A DNA stretch of 64,000 bases from Verrucomicrobiaceae bacterium (GTDB lineage: Bacteria > Verrucomicrobiota > Verrucomicrobiia > Verrucomicrobiales > Verrucomicrobiaceae), in assembly GCA_024232965.1 (NCBI GenBank), contig JACKQF010000003.1, positions 372,001 through 436,000 on the forward strand. Direction: 5' to 3'. The position numbers and the translations under genes are program-made. This document shows positions 36,408 to 45,198 of this stretch, one piece after another. Within the stretch, counting starts at the first letter, position 1, and each line of letters opens with the position of its first letter. Under the pieces are notes generated by a model. It searched no databases. It was not told the origin of the DNA and saw only the letters and a list, made by a program, of their open reading frames with translations.

Positions 36408-37406
36408 TCAGTTCTTGGATTCTTTGGCGTAGGCCGCGAAGGCTTCTGCGATTTTGGCGGACTTCTCGTCTCCTGAATGGAAGATAAAGCGGTGGCGCAG
36501 CTTCAATGGAGCGCCGGGTTTGATTTCTTCTGCGCCATCGGGGGCGTTCGGGTCGAGGCTGTGCGTGCCAAAGGGATTGGCGGTGAAGAGGCCGTAGGTG
36601 CGGGAGTGCCAGTAAGTTGGGTAGCGGAAAGAGGACGGGTGGTTCAGGATCGCGACGCCCAGAGTTTCGCCTTCGACTGGGCCATGGTAGTCGCACCAAG
36701 TGGAGCGAACTCCCCAAGTATCTTTGTCCGTTTTGCCCTCGGCATTGATCAGTTGGCCGCCGAGTTTTGTGTCCACCGCCATGCTCGTGGGGACGCGAAT
36801 GCTGATTCCGGCGTCTTTCTTATCGGCAGAAATCACCGGGCCTTCGCTTGCGATCAATTCGTTGTCCACATCGATGACGCGAGTGTCCGCTGTGGCGCGG
36901 AAGATCATGGTGCGGTGCTCTTCGAGCAGCTTTTTGCCAACTGCATCCACGTAATCGATCGTGACCGCGATGGTGGCGGAGTCACCGTCGGCCTTGAGTT
37001 CTGTGAATTCGCGGTGCACTTGAGCGCCCAGTGCGGCGAGTCTTTCCTTGGCCTTGTCCGCGTTTTTCCCCTTCAGCATGTCCTCAAAGGTCGCCTTTTC
37101 TGCCCATGTATCAAAACCGGCGATGTCTTCTTGTCCAAAGCACAGGCCACGATGGTGAGGGTGGTCGTGTTGCTCGCCCTCGACATTCTGCATCGGATAG
37201 GCCCGTGTCATCGATTTGCCCGTGGGACCGTAGATCGGCCAGAGGTAGGGCTTGTTGCTTCCTTCTCCGTTCATCACGTATTCAGCGAACACCTTGCCAT
37301 CCACTTTGACGACTGCGCCAGCGGCGGATTTTTCGACGGTGAGTTGGGCCGCCGCGATTTGGCTGGCCAGGGCGATTGAGGTGAGCAGTGCTAGAGCGAT
37401 TTTCAT
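36408..37406 (-). CDS. DUF6807 (PmoA-type) secreted protein
   Basis: This 332-residue protein has a signal peptide (IALALLTSIALASQIAAA). The body matches what I know of the DUF6807 family, earlier annotated as methane oxygenase PmoA: LWPIYGPTGKSMTRAYPMQN, then HDHPHHRGLCFGQEDIAGFD (about 81-100), rich in histidines, and FRYPTYWHSRTYGLFTANPF. The family is common in Planctomycetes and Verrucomicrobia, in polysaccharide loci. It is probably a sugar-active periplasmic enzyme and has nothing to do with methane oxidation. It is divergent from the sulfatase gene, with about 107 bases between starts, which fits a shared regulatory region. Confidence 0.82.
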   Translation of the reverse strand: MKIALALLTSIALASQIAAAQLTVEKSAAGAVVKVDGKVFAEYVMNGEGSNKPYLWPIYGPTGKSMTRAYPMQNVEGEQHDHPHHRGLCFGQEDIAGFDTWAEKATFEDMLKGKNADKAKERLAALGAQVHREFTELKADGDSATIAVTIDYVDAVGKKLLEEHRTMIFRATADTRVIDVDNELIASEGPVISADKKDAGISIRVPTSMAVDTKLGGQLINAEGKTDKDTWGVRSTWCDYHGPVEGETLGVAILNHPSSFRYPTYWHSRTYGLFTANPFGTHSLDPNAPDGAEEIKPGAPLKLRHRFIFHSGDEKSAKIAEAFAAYAKESKN

Positions 37407-37513
37407 GATGTGCTTGTAGAGAAGGGGTTAAACGGGGGGCAGGAGGGTATTTCTTCACGGATGTTGAGGGAATCTTTGAAGGGCGGCTGTCCCTGCGTTC
37501 GTTGAACTACACG

Positions 37514-39043
37514 ATGAAAGCTCTGAAATGTCTCTTCTTGGCCATGGTGCTGATGGTCGCCGCCGAAAAAGCCTCCGCTGCGGCTACCGCTGATCGCCCT
37601 AACATTCTATTCGTCATTTTCGATGACTGGGGCTGGCAGCACGCCGGTGCCTACGGTTGTGATTGGGTGAAGACGCCAAATTTTGACCGAGTGGCCAAGG
37701 AGGGGATACTCTTCAAGCACGCCTTCACCAGCAACCCCAAGTGTAGCCCCTGCCGGGCGACGATCCTGACCGGGCGGAATTCCTGGCAATTGGAGGAGGC
37801 GAGCTGCCACGGTGGCTACTTTCCGGCAAAGTTTGCCGTCTATCCCGACATGTTGGAAAAGGCTGGCTATACGGTAGGCCTGACTGGCAAGGGCTGGGGG
37901 CCAGGTGATTTCAAGACAACGGGTTTTCCTCGCAATCCTGCGGGTCCGAGCTTTGACCAGTTGAAAATCAAGCCGCCAACCAGTGGCATCAAGGGGCTCG
38001 ACTACGCAGGCAATTTTGGTGAATTCATGAAGCAGCGGGATAAGTCCCAGCCTTTCTGTTTCTGGATGGGCTTCACCGAGCCCCACCGTGCCTATGAAGA
38101 AGGTTCTGGCGTGCGCCTCGGGAAAAAGCTGGCGGATGTGGAGGTTCCCGGATACTTCCCAGACAATGACGTGGTCCGCAGCGATCTGGCGGACTATGCC
38201 ATCGAGGTGGAGTGGGCGGACGGCCACATCGGTCGCGCTCTAGAGATTCTAGAGGCGTCGGGTGAACTCGACAACACACTAGTCATCGTGACCTCCGATC
38301 ACGGCATGCCTTTCCCTCGGGTCAAAGGCCAGATCTATGAGGACGGTTTCCATTTGCCTCTCGCGATGCGCTGGGGGAAGGGGATCAAGCCCGGCCGCGT
38401 CGTGGAGGACTTCATCAACGTTCGGGACTTTGCGCCGACCTACATGGAACTCGCCGGATTAAAGCCGCATGAGCAGATGACAGGGCGCAGCCTGCTACCG
38501 ATCATGAAGTCGGATGCCTCAGGCTGGGTAGAGGCGGACCGCAAAGTGATGCTGGTCGGTAAGGAGCGCCACGATATTGGTCGTCCGAATGACTGGGGCT
38601 ATCCGGTTCGCGCGATCAGGACGACGGACTACTTCTACACTCACAACTACAATCCTGAGCGCTGGCCCGCCGGGAATCCAGAAACCGATTTTGGCAATTG
38701 CGATGCCAGTCCCACCAAGGAATGGATGAAGCAGGAGCACGGTCCCTTTTACGAAATGGCATTTGGCTATCGGCCGGAGCAGGAGCTCTATGACCTGAAG
38801 GCCGATCCGCAATGCCTCAAAAATCTCGCCGACCTGCCGATGTTTGCCCCGATCGTTAAAGAATTGCGCGGGCAGATGGACAAAATGTTGGTCGAGGAGA
38901 AGGACCCCCGGGCTCTTGGGAACGGGGCGATTTTTGACACCTACGAGTATTTAGGGAGTCGAAAGAAGGGTTATGAGACCTGGGAAGCCGCCCAAAAAGG
39001 CAAACTGCCCGAGCGGAAAAGTAAAAAAATTGAAAAAAATTAG
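37514..39043 (+). CDS. Secreted sulfatase
   Basis: This 509-residue protein has a signal peptide (about 1-22) and a sulfatase domain. The metal-site Asp pair is in ILFVIFDDWGW (37-38). The active-site sequence is CSPCRATILTGR with Cys77, the residue converted to formylglycine in type I sulfatases; CSPSR is the usual form and CSPCR is a permitted CxPxR variant. The VIVTSDHGMPFPRVKGQIYE segment carries the second metal site. It most resembles heparan-N-sulfatase-type enzymes, though the substrate cannot be read from the sequence. ATG 37514 follows an in-frame TTG four codons earlier. A formylglycine-generating enzyme is not in the window. Confidence 0.9.
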   Translation: MKALKCLFLAMVLMVAAEKASAAATADRPNILFVIFDDWGWQHAGAYGCDWVKTPNFDRVAKEGILFKHAFTSNPKCSPCRATILTGRNSWQLEEASCHGGYFPAKFAVYPDMLEKAGYTVGLTGKGWGPGDFKTTGFPRNPAGPSFDQLKIKPPTSGIKGLDYAGNFGEFMKQRDKSQPFCFWMGFTEPHRAYEEGSGVRLGKKLADVEVPGYFPDNDVVRSDLADYAIEVEWADGHIGRALEILEASGELDNTLVIVTSDHGMPFPRVKGQIYEDGFHLPLAMRWGKGIKPGRVVEDFINVRDFAPTYMELAGLKPHEQMTGRSLLPIMKSDASGWVEADRKVMLVGKERHDIGRPNDWGYPVRAIRTTDYFYTHNYNPERWPAGNPETDFGNCDASPTKEWMKQEHGPFYEMAFGYRPEQELYDLKADPQCLKNLADLPMFAPIVKELRGQMDKMLVEEKDPRALGNGAIFDTYEYLGSRKKGYETWEAAQKGKLPERKSKKIEKN

Positions 39044-39072
39044 GTCTCCAAGAGAGTGATTCAGCCCATTTT

Positions 39073-39107
39073 AAGGGGGTATTGTGCCCCTTTGGTGAGT
39101 TTTTTTG
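39073..39107 (+). terminator. Probable intrinsic terminator of the sulfatase gene
   Basis: AAGGGG (39073-39078) pairs with CCCCTT (39087-39092) around an 8-base loop. A seven-base T-run follows shortly downstream near 39100-39106, and the hairpin starts 30 bases after the sulfatase stop. The gap between stem and T-run is longer than ideal. Confidence 0.5.
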
Positions 39108-39201
39108 AAAAAAAGTGGGGTTAAATCAAAATCAGACTTGATAATTTAGCGATATTGATGTTCATTGTTGCGAAATCTAAGTGATCCAGGATGTCCTTTT
39201 T

Positions 39202-39221
39202 ATGGATATTGTAATTTCCAT
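39202..39221. promoter_or_regulatory. 20-bp palindrome, candidate MarR operator
   Basis: ATGGATATTGTAATTTCCAT matches its own reverse complement at 16 of 20 positions, with perfect ATGGA/TCCAT ends. It directly abuts the candidate -35 of the marR-type gene. MarR proteins typically bind inverted repeats of this size next to their own promoters, so autoregulation is likely. A further TATCCATT half-site lies near 39238. Confidence 0.5.
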
Positions 39222-39249
39222 TTGCATAACTCTCTGTATCCATTAAAAT
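39222..39249 (+). promoter_or_regulatory. Candidate promoter of the MarR-type gene
   Basis: TTGCAT (39222-39227) and TAAAAT (39244-39249) are 16 bases apart in an AT-rich leader, 50 bases before the ATG at 39300. The -10 matches 5 of 6 consensus bases. The -35 is identical to that of the candidate secretion-operon promoter. Confidence 0.4.
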
Positions 39250-39299
39250 TATCACAGTTCACGATTTTTAGACACCAACAGCTTTACACCTCCCCCTCT

Positions 39300-39749
39300 A
39301 TGAACAACGGCAACGGCACCCTAGCAAAGGATCACGCGAAACTGGCAGATTTCATTCTGTTCAGTCAGCGCGAGTTTCTCCTCAATCTGTCGCGAGAACT
39401 CAATCGCGATAATATTTCCTTCGCGCAGTTCTTCCTTCTCAGCTACCTGTCGACTTCTCGCGAGCTGACGATGACTGACATCGCTCGTAAGATGGGGCAT
39501 TCCACTGCAGCGGCTACTGGTCTTGTGGATCGCCTTGAGAAACTTGGTTACATGGAGCGCACACACGCTGTTGATGACCGCCGCAAGGTTCTCGTTCGCA
39601 TTACCTCCCGTGGTATTGAACTCGTCGCTCGCCTTCGCGATGAGCTTCAGAACCAGATTGCTGATGCAATGACGGAGGCTGACGCGAGTGATGTTGCTTC
39701 TTTCATGACTTCGTATCGCGCGATCGACGACGCTGCAGCTCTCAAATAG
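39300..39749 (+). CDS. MarR family transcriptional regulator
   Basis: A 149-residue dimeric winged-helix regulator. The DNA-binding helices are in TMTDIARKMGHSTAAATGLV (about 57-76), followed by the family-defining wing RTHAVDDRRKVLVRITSRGI. The flanking N- and C-terminal helices form the dimer interface. ATG 39300 is preferred: the frame extends 45 codons upstream, but that stretch is not MarR-like and coincides with AT-rich promoter sequence. A palindrome and promoter lie just upstream. No divergent target gene is present, so besides itself it may control distant genes. The ligand is unknown. Confidence 0.9.
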   Translation: MNNGNGTLAKDHAKLADFILFSQREFLLNLSRELNRDNISFAQFFLLSYLSTSRELTMTDIARKMGHSTAAATGLVDRLEKLGYMERTHAVDDRRKVLVRITSRGIELVARLRDELQNQIADAMTEADASDVASFMTSYRAIDDAAALK

Positions 39750-39839
39750 GTCTAGGTTTCTGTTCTGGTGTGGCACCAGTTAGTGCGGGGCGCATGGATT
39801 TTTCCGTGCGCCCTGTCTTTTTTGGGGCATGGAAAGGAC

Positions 39840-40484
39840 ATGGAATTTGATCGGCTCAAGAGCGTCCCTGGATTTACTCACAGGTTTACCCTGCGTCACC
39901 CAGAAATCGATATCGATGGGGAGCGCGATGAAGTCATCCAGCGGCTTTTGCCTTGGCATCTGGCTGCGGTGGCGGAGATGGGATTTCCTGCCTCGGCACT
40001 TCAACTGACGGAGCAGGTACATGGGGCGGGGGTGGTCGTGATAAATGAGCCAACATCCCTCGGTCGTCCTTTGGCAGGAGCCGACGGGATGGTCTCGAAT
40101 CTGCCTGGGGTCGTGCTTGGCATCTATGTGGCGGACTGTTGCGCCGTTTATTTCGCGGACCCGGTGTCGGGGGCTTTCGGGCTAGTTCATTCCGGCAAGA
40201 AAGGCTCTGAACTGGGCATTGCTGCGGTGGCGATCCAAGAAATGCAGCGATTAGGGGCCCAACCGCAGGATATCCGAGTCCAACTCAGCCCATGCATCAG
40301 GCCCCCGTCCTACGAGGTGGATTTTGCTGCGCAGATTCGCAGGCAGTGCTTGGCGGCAGGTGTGATGCCCGACCATCTTTGGGATGATGGGGTCTGCACG
40401 GCGCGGGAAGTCGGGCGTTTTTATTCCTACCGGACGGAAAAAGGGCGTACTGGAAGAATGTTGGCGCTTCTTGGACGTGCTTGA
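39840..40484 (+). CDS. pgeF: YfiH/PgeF (LACC1-type) multicopper polyphenol oxidase-like protein
   Basis: A 214-residue member of the YfiH family. Members have been described as polyphenol oxidase, as purine nucleoside phosphorylase/adenosine deaminase, and as peptidoglycan editing factor. The His-Cys-His metal site is visible: LTEQVHGAGVVVINE (about 60-74), GIYVADCCAVYFADP (about 96-110) and FGLVHSGKKGSELG (about 115-128). The length is slightly short for the family. The preferred ATG is 39840; an upstream in-frame extension of 24 codons is not family-like. It precedes ispE by 48 bases on the same strand. Which activity it has here cannot be told from sequence. Confidence 0.88.
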   Translation: MEFDRLKSVPGFTHRFTLRHPEIDIDGERDEVIQRLLPWHLAAVAEMGFPASALQLTEQVHGAGVVVINEPTSLGRPLAGADGMVSNLPGVVLGIYVADCCAVYFADPVSGAFGLVHSGKKGSELGIAAVAIQEMQRLGAQPQDIRVQLSPCIRPPSYEVDFAAQIRRQCLAAGVMPDHLWDDGVCTAREVGRFYSYRTEKGRTGRMLALLGRA

Positions 40485-40532
40485 TACATTCCTGCTTGGC
40501 ATTGGCACGGCCCTTGCCTAACTGGCCCTGAT

Positions 40533-41384
40533 ATGACTCAACTGGTTCTCAACTCCCACGCAAAGATCAATCTCTGGCTGCGAGTGATGGGCAGGCGGGA
40601 CGATGGTTTCCATGATGTCACCACCCGCATGTGCCGCCTCGCTCTGGCGGATCAAGTGACCGTGGCGAAACTGGAGGGCGAACCTCGGCTGGAACTGACC
40701 TGCTCAGACCCGCTGGTGCCGGTGGATGAATCGAACTTGGCGGCGCGTGCCTTGCGCAGTTTTCAGCAGCGCACGGGAGAGCAGGGGGCTTGGCGAATCC
40801 ATCTAGAAAAGGTCATCCCCGCTGGCGCCGGACTCGGTGGTGGAAGCAGCAATGCTGCTGCGGTTTTGCGTGCGGTGAACGAACTGTGCGGGCATCCCTT
40901 GGATCACAACACACTTGTGGACATGGCGGGCCAGTTGGGTGCGGACGTTGCTTTTTTCGTCCTGGATGCCCTGGCCGGAGATGGCACAGGGAAGGGAGAG
41001 AAGGTCGTTGCAGTGGATTTCCCCTGGCGTCTGCCGATGGTATTGGTAAAGCCGCCCTTTCCGATTTCAACGCCCTGGGCCTATCAGCGTTGGTTGGGCT
41101 CGAAGCCAACCAGGGGCGCGATGAACGTCCCGCAAGTTTGCCCGTGGGGTGTCATGGAAAATGACCTCGAGCGCCCAGTCTTCGAGACACATCTCTTTCT
41201 CGCCGCGCTAAAGAATTGGCTCTTGGAACAATCGGAAGTCGTCGCGGCACTCATGTCAGGCTCGGGCTCGACCGTCTTTGCCATAACTCGCCATGGCTCG
41301 GGAGCCACCGAGCTGGTGCCAAAGGTTCAGCAGTGGTGTGGGGAGACGTCGTGGGTGCGGGCAACCGTCGCTGGGCCAATCTGA
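40533..41384 (+). CDS. ispE: 4-diphosphocytidyl-2-C-methyl-D-erythritol kinase
   Basis: IspE phosphorylates CDP-methylerythritol in the non-mevalonate isoprenoid pathway. The 283-residue GHMP kinase shows the substrate-binding N-terminus SHAKINLWLRVMGRRDDGFH (about 8-27), the ATP-binding loop IPAGAGLGGGSSNAAAVLRA (about 91-110) and the C-terminal SGSGSTVFAI. Length is normal. It is 46 bases before a DUF1592 gene that starts with GTG, so co-transcription is possible but the two functions are unrelated. Confidence 0.95.
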   Translation: MTQLVLNSHAKINLWLRVMGRRDDGFHDVTTRMCRLALADQVTVAKLEGEPRLELTCSDPLVPVDESNLAARALRSFQQRTGEQGAWRIHLEKVIPAGAGLGGGSSNAAAVLRAVNELCGHPLDHNTLVDMAGQLGADVAFFVLDALAGDGTGKGEKVVAVDFPWRLPMVLVKPPFPISTPWAYQRWLGSKPTRGAMNVPQVCPWGVMENDLERPVFETHLFLAALKNWLLEQSEVVAALMSGSGSTVFAITRHGSGATELVPKVQQWCGETSWVRATVAGPI

Positions 41385-41430
41385 AGCGTGATCGAGGTCG
41401 CGGCGTGCGTACTTTACGCTGCTTGTTCAC

Positions 41431-43899
41431 GTGATCCGGTCTCTCGTCATCCTCTTCCTAATCTCGCTATCCGCCGCCTATCCTCAGGGATATCCGCCGC
41501 AGATTGCGGAACGCTGTGCAGAGTGTCACGACAAGGAAGTGGCGAAGGGTGGACTTGATCTCACGGCCTTGCCTTTTGATTTGAGCAAGGCTGCCGTTCG
41601 CGAACGCTGGATCCGCGTCCATGACCGCATCGAAAAAGGCGAGATGCCGCCGAAGGCCGATGACCTGCCCCGTGCCGAGCGAGCAGAGTTGGTGAACTTT
41701 TTGTCCTCCTCCATCTACGAGGCGGATTACGCGGATGTTTTGGCCAATGGGCGGGGGCCTTTGCGTCGTCTGAATCGTGATGAGTATGAGCAGAATCTCC
41801 GCGACTCCTTGCAACTGCCGAATCTCGACATCCGGGATATGTTGCCGGAGGATCGAGAGGGCCATCACTTCAACAAGGCTGCTGAGATGCTGGATATGTC
41901 CCGCGTCCAACTCACTGCATATCTTGACGCAGCGGAAGCTGCACTGAGTGCCGCCATGGTGACTTCGCCGACGCCACCGAAGGTGACAACCTATCGTGCT
42001 GTGGGGACAAATCTTTTTCCTTCGAGCTCAACCTTCGGCGAGCGTGAGGCGATGTTTTTCGCGAAGGCTAATAAGGCGATGACGCAAGCTGCTGCCGCAG
42101 ACAAATCCGCGTCGGCAGATGAGAAGATTGAGCTTGCCCTCTTTCGATCTGCCCACTGGCCTTACTTTGGATATCTGCGTGGTTTTGTGGCCAAAGTGGC
42201 GGGTGAATACAGGGTGCGGTTTTCTGCCCGAGCCGTGTTGCAGCAGCCAGGTTTCATGCTTAGCGCCGCAACTCAGCCGGTGCCGATGACCTTCCGGTCC
42301 CGCAAGCCCTCCGGTCCCGATGTGTCTGGAGACGTGCGTGCGACTGGTGGCATCATCGACGTGCTGCCAGATGTCGCTGTTTATGAAACCCGGGTTCGAC
42401 TTCTGCCGGGCGAGACGTTTGAATACAGCCTGCTGGGTCTACCGATGCCGCTCGCGCGCAACGTGAAGGGCGGTCCACCAACCTATCGCTATCCACCTTT
42501 TCCCGAGGGCGGGCAGCCTGGCGTGGCCTTCCAATGGCTCGAAGTTCAGGGGCCGCTGCCGCCTGATTCGTGGCCGCCACCATCTCATCGTGTCTTGTTT
42601 GGCGATGACAAAAATTCGGACCCGCAGCGCCTCCTCCGACACTTTGTGCATGTGGTGGCGCGCGAGCCGATCCCTGAAGCCGCACTGGCAAAGTTTAGCA
42701 CCCTCATTCAGAATCAATTGGATGAAAAGATTCCGTTTCGAGAGGCCATGCTCGCCGGGTATCAGGCCTTTCTTTGCTCGGGGCACTTTATTTATTTGCG
42801 TGAGCCTGAGCGCAGTGATGATCACTATGCGATTGCATCGCGTCTTTCGCACTTCCTCACCAATTCACGTCCAGACGCGGAATTGATGGCTTTGGCGGAG
42901 AAAAAAAGACTTCGCGAACCGCAGGTGTTGCGGGGGCAGACGGATCGGCTCATTGAAGGAAAAGGGTTTGATCGATTCATCAAGAATTTCACCGACTACT
43001 GGCTCAATCTCAGATACATCCGACGCGATGAGCCCGATATCCGCCTCTATCCCGAGTATCGATTTGATGACTATCTCGTCGAGTCGATGGAGACTGAAAC
43101 TCGGACTTTTGTCAGTGCGATGATTCGGGAGAATCTGCCGGCGCACATGCTGGTGGATGCTGACTATGTCTTTGCCAATGATCGACTGGCTGCCCACTAC
43201 GGGTTGCCGCCAATGAGTGGTTCCAAAATGAGGAAAGTCGCTCTGCCAAAAGGAAGCGTGTTGGGTGGGCTCCTCACTCAGGCTGCCATTTTGAAGGTCA
43301 CGGCCAATGGCACGTCCACTTCTCCGGTCGTTCGCGGGGCTTGGATCATGGATCGTATCATGGGGCAACCACCACCACCGCCACCCGCCAGTGTGCCTGC
43401 TGTTGAACCCGATATTCGCGGCGCAAAAACCATTCGTGACTTGTTGGCCTTGCACACAACTTCCAAGTCAGGTTCGGGCTGTCATGCTCGATTTGATCCG
43501 GTGGGTTTAGCCCTGGAAAACTTCGATATCTTTGGTGGTTGGCGGACACGGTATCGTGGTATGGAGGAAGGGGATCGTGTCATCGGTATTGACCGCGCCG
43601 GTCACGATTTCGCCTACACGCTGGCAGGGGAGGTTGATCCTTCGGGCAATCTGCGCGATGGTCGGCGCTTTGAGAATATTCGCGATTTACGCGCTCTCTT
43701 GGCCAGCGATCCTCGGCAGATTGCGCGCAACCTCCTTCAACAACTCACACTTTACGCCACGGGAGTTCCTGTTCGCTTTTCGGATCGACGCGAAATCGAA
43801 GCGATTCTCGATCAGTGTTCCGCAAAAGACTACCGAGTCCGTGACTTGATTCACGGTTTGGTCCAAAGCCGAATTTTTATTGGAGGACAGCAACAATGA
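41431..43899 (+). CDS. DUF1592/DUF1588 cytochrome-type secreted protein
   Basis: This 822-residue protein starts at GTG 41431 with a signal peptide (LVILFLISLSAAYPQG). A PSD1-like heme motif CAECH (about residue 30) follows, with the DUF1587, DUF1592 (AIASRLSHFLTNSRPDAELM), DUF1588 (LAAHYGLPPMSGSKMRKVAL) and DUF1585 (QLTLYATGVPVRFSDRREIE) modules in the usual order, and a Pro-rich hinge PPPPPPA before the C-terminal CHARFDPVGLALENFD. It overlaps the DUF1552 ATG by four bases. This family pair replaces the DUF1549/DUF1553-DUF1501 pair in parallel systems. The exact biochemical role is not known. It has heme-binding and likely redox properties by motif. Confidence 0.9.
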   Translation: MIRSLVILFLISLSAAYPQGYPPQIAERCAECHDKEVAKGGLDLTALPFDLSKAAVRERWIRVHDRIEKGEMPPKADDLPRAERAELVNFLSSSIYEADYADVLANGRGPLRRLNRDEYEQNLRDSLQLPNLDIRDMLPEDREGHHFNKAAEMLDMSRVQLTAYLDAAEAALSAAMVTSPTPPKVTTYRAVGTNLFPSSSTFGEREAMFFAKANKAMTQAAAADKSASADEKIELALFRSAHWPYFGYLRGFVAKVAGEYRVRFSARAVLQQPGFMLSAATQPVPMTFRSRKPSGPDVSGDVRATGGIIDVLPDVAVYETRVRLLPGETFEYSLLGLPMPLARNVKGGPPTYRYPPFPEGGQPGVAFQWLEVQGPLPPDSWPPPSHRVLFGDDKNSDPQRLLRHFVHVVAREPIPEAALAKFSTLIQNQLDEKIPFREAMLAGYQAFLCSGHFIYLREPERSDDHYAIASRLSHFLTNSRPDAELMALAEKKRLREPQVLRGQTDRLIEGKGFDRFIKNFTDYWLNLRYIRRDEPDIRLYPEYRFDDYLVESMETETRTFVSAMIRENLPAHMLVDADYVFANDRLAAHYGLPPMSGSKMRKVALPKGSVLGGLLTQAAILKVTANGTSTSPVVRGAWIMDRIMGQPPPPPPASVPAVEPDIRGAKTIRDLLALHTTSKSGSGCHARFDPVGLALENFDIFGGWRTRYRGMEEGDRVIGIDRAGHDFAYTLAGEVDPSGNLRDGRRFENIRDLRALLASDPRQIARNLLQQLTLYATGVPVRFSDRREIEAILDQCSAKDYRVRDLIHGLVQSRIFIGGQQQ

Positions 43900-45191
43900 A
43901 GACGCCATACATTGCCAGACGACCCACTCGGCGGCGCTTTCTTCGCGGTGCCGGGGCGGTCTTAGCGTTGCCGTTCCTAGAGTGCTTTACTTCTGTATTT
44001 GCGCGTGGAGCAAGGCCGTCGACTCCTCGCCGGATGCTGCTGATTTCGAATAATTTGGGCGTCCTGCCCAAGCCGTTCTTTCCGCTGGGAACTGGTCGCG
44101 ACTACGAGTTGTCGCCCTACCTTTCTGCGCTCGCTGAATTTCGCGACGACTTCACCGTGTTCAGTGGTCTCTCCCATCCCGATGTTAATGGCGGGCACAG
44201 CACGGAGAACTGTTTTCTCACCGCCGCGCGAGGACCAACCAAAAGCGGCTTTCGCAATCAGATCTCGCTGGATCAATTCGCTGCTGAGACGCTGGGGCAA
44301 GTGACGCGGTTTCCGACTCTGAATCTCGGGGTGAACATCGATAAGGCGAACCGCAGTCTTTCGTGGACTCGGGATGGGGTATTGTTGCCTGCTGAGGACA
44401 GCGCGCCCGCCTTGTTTCAAAAGATGTTCGTGCAGGGCGACGCTGAGATGGTCGCAAAACAGATTCACCGGCTAGAGCAACGTGGCAGTATCTTGGACAC
44501 GCTCATGGATGATGCCGCGCTCTTCAGTCGTGACCTTGGGAGTGATGACAAGTCGCGTTTGGATCAGTATTTGACGTCGGTTCGTGAGGTGGAAGATCGA
44601 TTGCAGACGGCTCGCGAGTGGGAAGTGAAGCCGAAACCCCTAACGGCGCTATCGGTCCCAAAGGATCTGCGGGACAAAAAGCTGTTCTTCCAAAAGTTTG
44701 AGCTGATGCTGTCAATGGCTCAACTTGCGCTGGAATCCGATAGCACACGGATCGTCACACTGATGGTTGATGCGTTCGCCACACCTGTCTTCAACCTGCA
44801 TCCCGATCAAAGCACGACGGACGGCTATCACAATCTCAGTCACCACGGGCAGGCAGTTGAAAAGGTGAAGCAACTCAAAGATGCGGACGGGCAGCAAATG
44901 GCCTTGCTGCGAAAACTGTTGAGGGGATTGGCTGACAGGCCGGACGGGGATCAGCGACTGCTCGATCACACGATGGTTCTCTATGGTAGCAACATGGGGG
45001 ATGCGAATACGCATGACAATACCAACCTGCCGATCCTTCTCGCGGGCGGCGGATTCAAGCACGGCCAACACTTAGCCTTCAAGCGCGACCACAATACGCC
45101 CTTGTGCAATCTTTTCGTTGGGATGCTGCAGCAAATGGGGTGCGAGACAGATGCATTTGGTTCGAGCAGCGGAGTGCTGGCTGGCATCTGA
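43896..45191 (+). CDS. DUF1552 Tat-exported protein
   Basis: This 431-residue protein has a twin-arginine signal (RRPTRRRFLRGAGAVLALPF) and a DUF1552 body: MLLISNNLGVLPKPFFPLGT (about 45-64), DDFTVFSGLSHPDVNGGHS, then ESDSTRIVTLMVDAF and VLYGSNMGDANTHDNTNLPI. A GGAGG lies nine bases before the ATG at 43896, and the start overlaps the DUF1592 stop by four bases. DUF1552 is the fixed partner of DUF1592 proteins and shares the alkaline-phosphatase-like fold with DUF1501. Function is unproven. It converges with the minus-strand operon, seven bases away. Confidence 0.92.
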   Translation: MKTPYIARRPTRRRFLRGAGAVLALPFLECFTSVFARGARPSTPRRMLLISNNLGVLPKPFFPLGTGRDYELSPYLSALAEFRDDFTVFSGLSHPDVNGGHSTENCFLTAARGPTKSGFRNQISLDQFAAETLGQVTRFPTLNLGVNIDKANRSLSWTRDGVLLPAEDSAPALFQKMFVQGDAEMVAKQIHRLEQRGSILDTLMDDAALFSRDLGSDDKSRLDQYLTSVREVEDRLQTAREWEVKPKPLTALSVPKDLRDKKLFFQKFELMLSMAQLALESDSTRIVTLMVDAFATPVFNLHPDQSTTDGYHNLSHHGQAVEKVKQLKDADGQQMALLRKLLRGLADRPDGDQRLLDHTMVLYGSNMGDANTHDNTNLPILLAGGGFKHGQHLAFKRDHNTPLCNLFVGMLQQMGCETDAFGSSSGVLAGI

Positions 45192-45198
45192 CCGCCCC

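Noticed and set aside
36477..37379. A 300-codon open frame on the plus strand
   Set aside because: It is antisense to the DUF6807 gene, which has a signal peptide and recognisable family segments.
36408..37406. Methane monooxygenase subunit, from the older PmoA family name
   Set aside because: The protein is a signal-bearing DUF6807 member with no membrane helices of particulate methane monooxygenase and no pmo neighbours.
39165..39299. A longer N-terminus for the MarR regulator
   Set aside because: The upstream codons are AT-rich, not MarR-like, and overlap the palindrome and promoter.
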